A stretch of 64,000 nt of DNA from Heliocybe sulcata (Eukaryota; Basidiomycota; Agaricomycetes; Gloeophyllales; Gloeophyllaceae): NCBI GenBank assembly GCA_004369045.1, contig ML213505.1:844591-908590 (forward strand), given 5' to 3'. Shown in pieces: positions 1 through 9,794 of the stretch. Under the pieces are notes generated by a model. It searched no databases. It was not told the origin of the DNA and saw only the letters and a program-made list of their open reading frames with translations. The position numbers and the translations under genes were made by a program. Each line of letters begins with the position of its first letter. The first letter of the stretch is position 1.

Positions 1-2615
1 GGCTAAATGGCGGCAGTCGCACCAGTCGCACCTCTCTGGACGACATTACGATGGCAAGGTCGTGCGGAGATTATTCAAGTTATGGTCATCAAAGCTTGTG
101 GAGGTCGAGCACATGGAGGCAGCCGCAGAAGAGTTCTGTACGGTGAGGAGCAGCAGAGCGGTGGGCCATGTCTGGCGCCAGTGGAGACGGGCGACTGAGC
201 TCAAGCTCGCTGAGAGGACTGTCGTCGAGAGAACTGGATTCCGGGTTATGGCCGATGCGCTCAGTACTTGGAAACGGCAGATGTGAGTGGCCGCTGGCAG
301 TGCTTGGTTCCACCACTAACCGTGTAATTTAGGCATGATTATTATACTGCGCAAGAGTTCCACGATGCTATGATTGTTAAAAGATTGTTCCGCTCTTGGA
401 AGACGGCGCGAGACCGGATACGAGTATGTCTCCTGTTTTTCTACTTAACAGTACAGTCCTGATTATCTTGACAGAGCATGGAGCGTAAAGCAGACAAGCA
501 TCTTGCTCGCCAGGATGACATCCTAGTTAGAGCGGTCCTGAGAGTCTGGAAAGCCCACGAACGGGGGAAGCTACTCGAGCGAGTGAAGCAAAGCAGGTTG
601 CTCAAGCAATCATGGGCAGCCTGGAAGATGCGCCTCGCGACCCTGAAACAGCGCGAAGGTATGCCCTGCGTGCTCTGCGTTCTCCTCTTGCTGACCCCGA
701 GCGCCATAGATGCTGCCATTGCTTTCTCTACACGGCCCTATTCCTCCCTTGCCGCATCTGCACTTCGGACCTGGTACCAGGTCTACCGCACTCACAAGAA
801 CTCCCAAGCGTTCTCTGTCCAGTATCACTCCGCGCAGCTGAGCTTCAAGATGCTACATATCTGGCGCATACAGCTGCGTGTCCGCCTGAAAACGATCAAG
901 CAGGCGAAGATAGCGGAGAAATTCTTCCTAATGCGGCGCGCCTGGAGACATTGGCACGACAAGCTCGAGGAGCAAAAGAGGGAGAAGAAGCTGAAGCTGT
1001 TAGAGCAGAGAATGCTGCTTGTGCACTTTGATCGTACGTCGTGCACTTTCTCGCGTTGAATGGGGATGGTTTACATTGTCCTCGACAGGATGGATCCAGC
1101 GGACGCGGGAACAGCGGCACTGCAAGCTGGCTGAAGGCTATGTCCAGGATCTTGTAGCTAAGGTTGGTGCTCGGTTAAAGAGAGGCAGAGCCATCTAACA
1201 GCCATCTAGCGCATAATGAGAGACACGCTTTCGCGTTGGATCAGTCGCGTCGTCGATATCAAGGATCGCGAACTCCTGGTATCGCAGCGTTATGACCAGA
1301 AATTACTATTGTCAGTGTCCCTGTCCATACGTCTTAACCACGGCTAATAGGCCTTCAGATCTGCTTTTGCAAAATGGAAGAACATCCAAGCCCGTCATGC
1401 GGAAGAGTTTAGTCTGATGGAGAGCTACCGCGACGTCAAGCGAGAAGGTGAGCATCGTGCAGTTGGTGCGCGGCTTCATGTTGCTAATGCTATCACAGAG
1501 ACGATTCGACGGACATTCCACAAGTGGTTATCTGCATCCCGTGCCTCTCGGCATAGGCGGCAGGTGCTGCAGGAGAAGGAAGCGGAAATAAAGCTTGCGG
1601 CTCTGGCCTTCGCTTGGGACAAGTGGCGAGACAAATTCAAGGATGAGAGGCTTCGCCCGATTGTGAGCTTCCTGTATCTTCTGCTCTGGTCATTGCTGAC
1701 AAGGAGCTCAGGAGATCGACTTGCTGATGAGTACCCAACGGAATACCTTGTTCCGCGCGTTCGGCATATGGCATTCGAGGACAAGAGTACGTTGTTTGAG
1801 TTTAGGACGCAATCTGTTCTGATACCGCATATAGTCCCTGCCTGCTATCCACTTTCACGCATCCAGCTTGAAGGCCAAAGCCTGGGAGAAATGGCGAGCG
1901 GCGATGCCCATGGCACTCCAAGCGAGACAAGCTCGGGAGAAGCATCGCAGAGCTGTATTATGTGCGTGTGCCTCGTTTCTTCTGCCATATCTTCTCCTTA
2001 GCGTATCTTTTCCAATGTACAGCTGCGTTCATGGACAAGTGGGTACAGAAATACAAGACCAAGATCGAGCTGAAAGCTGTTGCGTGAGTGCCTTGCTGTT
2101 CTATTGGGTAAATTGAACTGATGACAATTTGTAGTCGCGCCCGGTACCTACGACTACCCACAGCTGCACCACGCCCTTCTCAAAGCTTTGCTTCCTCGTC
2201 GCGTATACAGCCTGCATCCCAACCTCAAGTGCCGCCACGATCAGAGTCACCTACCGTGTCAGAGCCCGAACCGGAGCCCCAATCCATTTCCGCGTTTGCT
2301 CAGAACAGGTTTGGTCGAGCGAGGACCAGGACAGGTTTCAGCACTTTCCTGTCCGGCCCGACATCGAGTAACACGCACAAGAAGGCGAATAGTGATACAG
2401 GAAGCACCGGCAGACCACGGCTGTTCGCCCGGGGTCGTGATGCCAGCCCTGCACGCACTGTGGCTACCTCTGTCGCCACTGGAGACCACGACGATGATAC
2501 ACCCGCCACCAGGCCGTCACTGGGCCCACCCAGGCGAAGCGCGTTATGGACGGAACTACGCGAGCTGCAGAGGAAGTCCAGGACTCCAAGTGATAGGGCT
2601 TCCAATCCCTCCTAG
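1..2615 (+). CDS. sfi1: Sfi1-like spindle pole body/centrosome protein (5' end outside window)
   Basis: This is the C-terminal part of a centrin-binding scaffold of the Sfi1 family, which acts in spindle pole body or centrosome duplication. The exons encode about a dozen spaced helical repeats, each centred on a Trp in an L/F-x-x-W-K/R context (for example LFKLWSSK, VLRVWKAHER, SWAAWKMRL, ALRTWYQVY, AWRHWHDK, FAWDKWRDKF, AWEKWRAAM). Short introns separate them; one runs 283-332 with GTGAGT and TTTAG ends. After the repeats the protein turns Pro/Ser/Arg-rich from about 2150 to the TAG at 2613-2615, as in Sfi1 tails. The start lies upstream of the window. The repeat pattern is seen directly; the family name is inferred from it. 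Confidence 0.7.
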
Positions 2616-3414
2616 CATGGACTGGCGCATCCCGGACCCTAATTTATTCGATATAATTTATTCGTAGGCGATGTCATGCTATTCATCACCATGTACACGC
2701 CATATATGTTGGGGGGAACAGGTAGAGCTGAAAGGAGTGATACAGCTGGGTGTGATCTGCAGCAGTTTCATAAAGAGTGTCCAACTAAGTGGCCTCCATG
2801 TTCGTTTGTGTGGCAGAACGACTGCGTCCAACAGCGGCACTGGGCCTGGCATACAATGCGAGTCTCCGGCTAGAGTATGCTATCACGGTCGGGCATGGCT
2901 ATTCAGCGCTCAGCGCTCAGCCTCCGGGCAGAAGCATTAGGGACCAGCAGAATTGAGCATGCTGTCCACACTTGTAGCGCGGAATGGCGAACCTTTCCAG
3001 CAGCGGGCATTACATTGATATTGGGATACCTGCGCGTGGATGGCTCTATTGAAGAGCATGTTTGACGGGCTCGGCGTTGTCGTTCAATATAGGAAATTGT
3101 ATACATCAACCGTTCGATAACCTATGCGTTGGATGGCAGGATGAACTGGATTGAAAACGTAACACCCTTAGATTTGCTTTCACATTGGTCAGCTGTCTCC
3201 CCACCGCAGTACGGATGACGGTAGAAGATTAGAATGGTTCCGGGGAGAGCGGACGTGCTCATGGATCCGATGAGATCGACCAGCATGTTCGACAGTTGAG
3301 TGGATACGGGAACTGTGGTCTCGTGTGCTGATGAACCATCGCCGCTTGGACAGATGGGCTGCCAATTGCCATGTGAGAGCGTCCAAAGTGCAAGCGCAAT
3401 ACCATGGCTGGTTG
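2616..3414. other. Intergenic, no gene seen
   Basis: This stretch follows the Sfi1-like stop and precedes the stop of the minus-strand PIG-Y-like gene, so it holds the two converging 3' ends. A TTTATTCG direct repeat lies just after the first stop (about 2642-2665). Open frames here are short, have no splice context and match no family I recognise. Confidence 0.5.
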
Positions 3415-3708
3415 TTACGAATTCCTGAAGTACTGCCAGCCAACCCAGTTTGCGATGACGAAATAAGACGTTGTCGGTATCAATAGCACAAAGAAATATT
3501 TATAGTGGGTATCGTGCGCAATGATGTCAAGCAACTAAGATAGGTACATCAGTTAATCATTGCGGAGAGACGTATGGATGGAACGTACAGCAACACCGGT
3601 CGACGGCAGGAACGCGCTGAATAGCACCGCATAGCTTCCAACGATGAAGAGCAAGACGGAGGAGGCGACGACGAGGTGGCCGGAGTTGACTTGAGACGGG
3701 AGGAACAT
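3415..3708 (-). CDS. PIGY: PIG-Y-like subunit of GPI-GlcNAc transferase
   Basis: This is a 79-residue membrane protein in two exons (3589-3708 and 3415-3534, intron 3535-3588 with GTACGT and TTAG ends; both exons are 120 nt and join in frame). It has two hydrophobic spans: residues 11-34 (VVASSVLLFIVGSYAVLF) and about 53-70 (FFVLLIPTTSYFVIANWVGW). They are joined by a loop with FLPSTG and HDTHYKY, and the tail is WQYFRNS. Size, two-span layout and the WxGWxxFR-type end fit PIG-Y/Eri1, the small ER-membrane regulator of the first step of GPI anchor synthesis. An upstream ATG at 3839-3841 could add a short N-terminal exon. The assignment rests on overall likeness, as the family is short and divergent. 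Confidence 0.6.
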
Positions 3709-4926
3709 GCCTGAGCAAACTTAATGATGGCAGTTCCGATTCCCCAGAGAATCGGTTATCATCTTACTCGTATGGACTCTCTTCGTTCCTGATCAACAGG
3801 GGCAGCTGCTTTATTCGGTCAAAATTACCATTTGCATCCATGTTTTTCTTACTATTTATGGCAAGTACTCGGAATTCAGGAAACTCGGAATTAGTCTCAC
3901 CGGTCGTTTGCATCTACCCTTTGTGGGTATTATTCAGGAGGCTGGGTTCGCATGTTCCAGATCTGGGAAGTATTATAGGGGGTAATTGCTGTCTCCTCTA
4001 AGTCCGGCGCCTCCTAGCTCACACCAGATCGACTGCAGAGTAGTGCAGCGACTCTGGCTCCGGCTCTGCAGCAACACTAGCTACGTAGTTGTCTAGTCGT
4101 ATTAACACTCCGACAAGCAGACATTCATACTCTGTGTGTGGTCCTCAGGCAGCATTCAGGCCATGTCCTTCAAACTACTCCTGGCGATAAAGCCCATTAA
4201 TTACGAGGTCAGCTTGTTTCCCGGCATGCGCACTGGGGGCTGCCTACTATTTACCAAGTAGTCATCCGACTACTTACCTTCTTCGGTAGGTACCTAAGTA
4301 CAATAAAATTGGTAGATAAATAAGCACAACCAGCCCCAGAATATTATTACGGTATTTCTGCGGTTTCACGGACTCATGCAACGTTGCCAACACCCGAGCG
4401 AGGGAGCCGCCAAACTTGTTGGGTGGCGGACAAGCTAATACTATTGCCCATCAAATTTCGCAAATATTCAACTGTCCTAGTACTTCAACTTCAGTTGCTG
4501 ATCTCATTTGTCAGAAGAGTATCACTACTCAGTCAGATCCGTGATTTTTATGACAACAACATTTACTGCTACATATGCTGCCAATGAATTTGAAGTGTCC
4601 GCAGACGACCGTCTTCCGTATAAGTTACTATAAGGCCGTGCAGCGACCATGGTCCGAGCCTAGCGACTACGGGAATCGGACCTGGCGTGCCGCGCAGCGC
4701 CGATAATCTACAAGTCTTTATACGAGGATCAGCCATCACCGAAACCTGTGTGAAGAGGATCCGAAGAAGCCCAAAGGGGAAGGAGGACCACCAAATATGG
4801 AGATATAACCCCTATACGACGACAAAGTAAGCGAGATGAATCCTGGCACTTGACAGTCACAAAAATACAGAGCTACACGCTGCTAAATCGCCCCACGTTC
4901 TCATTGACACGCCGGACAAATCCAGA
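3709..4926. other. Long AT-richer intergenic region with a short hairpin
   Basis: About 1.2 kb between the divergent PIG-Y-like and coiled-coil genes. I see no coding exon. A perfect 8-bp inverted repeat (AAGTAGTC, ATCC loop, GACTACTT) lies at 4256-4275. A 25-codon upstream frame on the minus strand at 3764-3841 is discussed under findings. Confidence 0.45.
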
Positions 4927-5464
4927 ATGACCTCGATCCAGCCTCAGGACAACGATTATACCCCCCACTCCTCCCAGCAACACCTACCGTCTGTCGCACC
5001 CGCTGATCTCGCGATTATGCATTGACACTGCTGTAGGTCGTCTGTCCCGCGACAGCCCTCGGATTCATCGCAAGTACCCGACTCCTTGGAACCATTGTCC
5101 GGAGACTACCCACCAGCACACGGTCGCGAGGACTCCGAAGCCATGCAATCACCCAACCTCCCAGAACTCCCCAAGCACGAACTCGAGTTCTCCTTCGACT
5201 CAATACTGAGAGACGGCAACAGCGAGTTCGCGGCGGGCCCAGAGTGAGTAACGATTGCCTACCTTTCCGTCTCAGGCTCATCCAGCTGTCACCCACCGCA
5301 GGGTCGAACGCGTGCAGAAACGCGCGTCGAACGTCCTCAAGCTCTCGCAGGAGAACGAGAAGCTCAATGCCGAACTCAAGGCGATGACGGAGAGGATCGA
5401 GGCCGCTGAGAGGAGGCGGAAGGAGCTGGAGGAGAAGGCGAAGAGCGGGAACACCTCGTCGTGA
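4927..5464 (+). CDS. Small coiled-coil protein, function unknown
   Basis: Three exons (4927-4988, 5037-5243, 5302-5464) add up to 432 nt and join in frame to a 143-residue protein. The first intron has a GTCTGT donor and a CTGTAG acceptor, the second GTGAGT and CGCAG. The N-terminal half is polar and Pro/Ser/Gln-rich. The middle contains an acidic-hydrophobic patch (LEFSFDSILRD). The last 50 residues form a charged heptad coiled coil (VERVQKRASNVLKLSQENEKL and onward, rich in Glu, Lys and Arg), too short a leucine repeat and without the basic region needed to call a bZIP. I do not recognise the family; it may be an adaptor subunit of a larger complex. Confidence 0.6.
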
Positions 5465-5826
5465 CTGGCATGACACCCCCATGGCCGTGGCGTCTGCGTC
5501 GGAGCAATGGTAACGAGGGGTACGGCCATTCTATCAATGATACCTTTGCATGTGTGGATAGGAGGGAGAACGTAGACAGTGTATATTACTCGCTTTCGAA
5601 TGGGGCTGGCTCGTTTTCTCGTCGATCCATTTGATACCAACTCCAGCATATTCCTTGCACTGCATTAATCGCTCTTCTTCATACCATAATCCAACTTGAT
5701 TGTTAGTACCTTCGCTCAGCCAGGCAGCCTGTGGTATTGAACTCTATTCCCTCCAGGCAAATCCCGATCAACAGTCCTACAGAACATATGTGCCTCTTCT
5801 TTCCTCATTCCCTTGCAGGTATGCAC
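5465..5826. other. Convergent 3' flanks, no gene seen
   Basis: The region lies between the stop of the coiled-coil gene and the stop of the minus-strand dehydrogenase. It holds only presumed 3' UTR sequence; no frame looks coding. Confidence 0.5.
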
Positions 5827-7607
5827 TCAAGCCGCGGATTTCTTTGACTTCTCACTAGCTTCCCTAATAGCCCAGGTCAACTCGTAGGACTTGACAGCGT
5901 CTGCAATGCGGGATCAGTGATTGAAAGAATACGATCCAAACCAACGTACCCTCGTAAGAGCTAAGAATCTGCGAGGCCTCCGGCTCCTCCTCGATATCCT
6001 CAATGACATCGATAAAGTGCGATATCTCCGAGAAGAATGGGTCATCGTCGGAGAATCGCTGGACGGTCTCGTCATCATCGCCGGGCTTGCGAATATACAA
6101 TACAGGTTGGACGTAAGGGTTGACCAGCCTATGTGTCATGCAACCCGTCAGCACGCTGATGTCGGACATAACGCGGCGGATGGCAAGACGTACTTCAGAC
6201 TGTACCCATCGGCGAAGACTTCGAGCTCGCAGCTGTAGTTGTGACCCTGAAGAGCTACGGCATGCGTGAAACTGCCGATGGCACCGTTCTCGTATTTCCT
6301 ATTGCCATATCACTCAGAGGATTTTGGACAAACATAGGCGGAGCTCGACCTACCAGGTCGCGCTAGTCACTCGAGGGATCCTGTTCTCCTCAGGGATCTG
6401 ACTTTCGTCAATCTGCATCTTGCTCAGCTTCCCCGGGGGCTCATTCCACTCCAAAGAGTGGGCGACGACGGTCGAGATGTCGACATCGCCACCGAAGTAG
6501 CGGGAGAGATCGCAGAAGTGCGTCCCCTGCTCGATGACAGGGCCGGCACTATAGGATCGCGTGTCAGCGAGGAGACAGCTTTGCGCAACAAGGTGGCCTA
6601 CCTCTTGGACTTGTCCCACCAGTCGGGCTTGGCGATGGCCTCGTACGCGCATGCATAGCGAGCCACGGTGGCCATGACAGTCAGCTGGTTCTCAACAATG
6701 ATCCGCTTCATGGTCTGGACGGCCCTCAAGTACCGTAACATGTACCTGGAGGTATCGTCAGAATGCCTATGCCGGTCCAAGAAGCAGCACACTAACCCGA
6801 CCGAGCAAAGGGTACCACTATCGCTGATGCGCTTCGCGAGCTCGAACCCCTCCGAGATCTCCTCCTTCGGGCCAGTGGCAACCGGCTTCTCGATGAACAG
6901 AGCGACGCCAGGGAAGGCCTTCAAGATCTGGAGCTCAATGTCCCGCCCGGGCTTGGTGGTGCCGCGGAACATCGGCGGGCTGCCGACGATGACGGCCTTG
7001 GGGCGGTCGCGCGGGCTCATGTTCTTGACAAAGTCCTCGAGCGTCTTGAAGATCCGCGTGTTCTGGTACGCGGACACGACAAAGGACGCGCATTTCTTCT
7101 CGAGCACGGAGGCGGCGCGCTCGGTGTTGGGGTCGATGAGCGCGACGACCTTGAGGCGCGGGCCGAGCTTGCTGTAGGCGTGGTATATGCGGTGAGAGAT
7201 GTGTCGAAGGGAATGGCGGAGTGGACGTACTGTTCGAGACGGAAAGAGTGGTTCCAAGGTCCCTCGGGCGATCCTGATCGAAACCATCTATGAATTCCGA
7301 ACTGATCTTGCGATCCCACAAAAGCACGCACCAAACATGATGTTTCCTGCACCAATAAAGAGGACATTGAAATGATCATGCCCTCCGAGGGCGACCGCTC
7401 TGCACATGCCATTTGTTAGCCAAGTATTCGTAGCACGAATCGAAGGATAGGCGAGATTATGGGGTATCCATTGACCAGGACACTCAACTTGTCAATAGCT
7501 ATGAGCCTCGACGGATCGATGGATCCCCTGCGAGAATCCGGGATCCCAGAGGGGCGCCTCCCGGAGGGCCTTTCAGAAGGACGACGGCTGGGCGGTGTGG
7601 AGGACAT
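5827..7607 (-). CDS. Gfo/Idh/MocA-family NAD(P)-dependent oxidoreductase
   Basis: A Rossmann-fold sugar- or inositol-type dehydrogenase. I start it at the ATG at 7607, giving a 40-residue Ser/Arg/Pro-rich N-terminus. The next intron has a GTTGAG donor and a CTAAC branch 14 nt before GTGCAG, and it joins in frame to the nucleotide-binding strand FNVLFIGAGNIMFG. Further exons carry VVALIDPNTERA (acidic residue for NAD ribose), the family hallmark LFIEKPVATGP, and a C-terminal alpha/beta domain with EQGTHFCDLSRYFGG. The last exon ends ELTWAIREASEKSKKSAA before the TGA at 5827. The substrate cannot be told from sequence. The neighbours give no pathway hint. A later in-frame ATG at 7407 is an alternative start. 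Confidence 0.8.
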
Positions 7608-8150
7608 CGCGATGCAGAAAGCTGGAGATCTGGTACCAGCTACTTATACGCACGAGTACCGAGGGTTCCCGTGCAGAAGCTGATGGTCTATGAGGAGAAT
7701 GACAGACAAGGAACGGGGAGAAAGTTCGCGCTTAAGTAGAGACGCGACTATCCCTTCACCGAATCACGGTGGAGTACCTAGTGGGCCTCTCTGGTGATAT
7801 CCAGACTTCCAGTACGTGTAAATTTTCATATCATTACGCCCAGGCGCATATGTGTCCTATAGGATCCTTTGTCACAAGGGCTACTGACGCTAAGCCTCAT
7901 TATTTGGTTTGCTCCTGGCTAAGGTGCATTCACGGAGACCGGGCCGAATGTCCAGGCTGCAGTGGCAATGTAAAGTGACTACTGTAGACGCCGTGAAATA
8001 GGATTGCTCTCACTCTGCATGTCGTACAACTTGCAACAGCTCGACACACACAATACCGATATCGTCGCAAAGAATGTCTGGAGCAGGATTTCCACATATC
8101 GACGTCATGCCAGATTAGACAGGATAGGGAAGTCTGGGACAACACAAGGG
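7608..8150. other. Intergenic region upstream of the dehydrogenase
   Basis: It contains the presumed promoter of the Gfo/Idh/MocA gene and the 3' flank of the aprataxin-like gene. I see no coding exon, RNA gene or clear repeat. Confidence 0.45.
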
Positions 8151-9155
8151 TCAAGAAGTGTCTCGTGTATCAACGCGTTTATTCAAAGGCTCCGAGGAAG
8201 ACTCATCTGCCTCCTCGAGCTCGCGGACCCGCGTCCGCTTCTTGTCGAGCCTTTTTTTCTCCCGCTCCACGCGTCCGTCCCACTTCTCTTGAAGATGCGT
8301 CTTGAGCGCCGGGATGTTCTTGAAGGGCTTGTCGCATTCCCAGCACACCAAACTTTCTTTCAGAAGAGGCTCATACTGATCCTTCTTCAGTCCAGACATC
8401 TAAGATGAAATGCCAAATCGATCCGCCCGTTCCAGGCCGTAATCCCACACTTCAGCGACGTTATCAAGCTTTATGGGGGGACGTACCATAGCATAGTAGG
8501 AAGGATCAGAGTCAAACCAGGATAGAACATCCTTCAGATGTAAGAAGAAGCCAAGTTTCGGGTGAAACGAGTTATAGTGTTTCTTGTTCTTCAGCCTCGG
8601 TGAAACCAAATCTGAAGAAATGACATGCAGGTGCAAATGCCTATGCGGCGAGTTGGCGATGGCAGGGCCTCCCAACGGAGGCGGGAAACTGGCTTACTCC
8701 ATGGACGGAACAGAATGAAACCCGACCCAAATATCCCACTTGAAGCCGTACCGTTTCACCATTTCCTCCTCCACCATCCCCCGCACCTGTTCAGCGTCCT
8801 TGCCGAGTGTCTCTACAATGCCTCTAGCACGTTCTTTCTCAACTTTCAGAAGAGACCGCAAGCTCGACAGCTCAGACGCGGTGGCTGGCGGGATGACGCG
8901 GGGAAGCACGAGGAAATGGAATATGGCTTTGGGGAAAGCATCAAAAATGGTCAGTGAAGTCTCGGTATGACTGAAGAGCACGGAGGAAGGCAACTCTGAA
9001 GGATTAGCCTTGAGTGCGTATGTACGCAGGACGGTGAGACTAGGCACAGGCATCTTGTTGTCGCAGATTGAAACGAGCAGTACTTGTGTCCACTCGTTGT
9101 GGCTGTGGCTGTGTAAATTCTCACGGTAATCAACAGCCGCTTGTGGAACGTTCAA
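8151..9155 (-). CDS. hnt3: Aprataxin/Hnt3-like DNA 5'-adenylate hydrolase
   Basis: A HIT-domain nucleotide hydrolase with a C-terminal zinc finger, the layout of aprataxin and yeast Hnt3, which remove AMP from abortive DNA ligation ends. The first long exon carries the HIT core (SLTIFDAFPKAIFHFLVLPR). A short intron (GTAAGC to CATAG) joins it in frame to HLHLHVIS, the His triad H-x-H-x-H-hydrophobic motif, followed by LKNKKHYNSFHPKLGFFL. After another intron the protein ends with CWECDKPFKNIPALKTHLQEKW, a C2H-type finger, and a basic tail. The first in-frame ATG is 9155; an internal one at 9053 (MPVPSLTVLR) is an equally good start. In the nucleus it would act in single-strand break repair. 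Confidence 0.8.
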
Positions 9156-9240
9156 CGCACCCCTCCTCTCGACGTCGAGAATGTTCCGTTTGCTGTACCC
9201 TCTTCAAGACACTGCATTTCTTGCTTCTTGTCAAGTTTCT

Positions 9241-9284
9241 GTTTGGGCTCATAACCTGTAAGCTACTACAGGCTTTGTACCCAA
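9241..9284 (+). repeat. Hairpin repeat, copy 1
   Basis: It starts with GTTTGGGCTCATAACCT and folds as a two-part stem: TTGGG (9243-9247) with CCCAA (9280-9284), and CCTGTA (9255-9260) with TACAGG (9267-9272). It matches the copy 360 bp downstream in its first 17 bases and in stem spacing. Nature unknown. Confidence 0.5.
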
Positions 9285-9326
9285 TCAGGAACCAGATTTA
9301 CGCAAAGAACCAATCGCTTGATAAAC

Positions 9327-9423
9327 AGGCCTCAACATGCATATCCTAAGACATGCTGCCCGCACTCAGGCTGAGGCGTTTCGCATCCACCAGGCCATGA
9401 AAGGGTGCTGTATGTTGAGGCCT
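9327..9423. repeat. 12-bp perfect inverted repeat between the two hairpins
   Basis: AGGCCTCAACAT at 9327-9338 is matched by its reverse complement at 9412-9423, with 73 bp between them. It may be the ends of a tiny inverted-repeat element or a long-range stem; no target duplication was seen. Confidence 0.4.
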
Positions 9424-9600
9424 AGGTATGTGCTTATCTAATTGCCTTGTTCTTGTTGTCTGCTGGCTCAGGCACTCAAGACTGGACGGCCACTCGGTTA
9501 ATACGCCTCCATGCTGGACTTTGGTCGGATAAGACAGCAGGACTCTCCAGGAGTATATGCACGAATGTGTCATTTATGAGCACTTGCTGTGCGAGCTAAT

Positions 9601-9645
9601 GTTTGGGCTCATAACCTAATAAAGTGTTAGGTTTTTGGACCCAAC
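9601..9645 (+). repeat. Hairpin repeat, copy 2
   Basis: Same first 17 bases as copy 1. Outer stem TTGGG (9603-9607) with CCCAA (9640-9644); inner stem AACCTAA (9613-9619) with TTAGGTT (9627-9633). The inner stem differs from copy 1 on both sides so that pairing is kept. The whole 9156-9794 gap around it has no coding exon I can support. Confidence 0.5.
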
Positions 9646-9794
9646 CATGGGCTCTAGTTGAAAGAGTGCTTGTTTTCGTGTCGGCGATGTGATCTGTAGT
9701 CAACTTCGCATGCAAGAACCGAATATAAATTCATAGAGTACAGGACTACGGGTAGCACTAGCAATACAAGAATAGTTCACTACATCATGACAAA

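Noticed and set aside
5302-5464. bZIP transcription factor
   Set aside because: The coiled coil lacks the N-x-x-A-A-x-x-C/S-R basic region and a regular leucine heptad.
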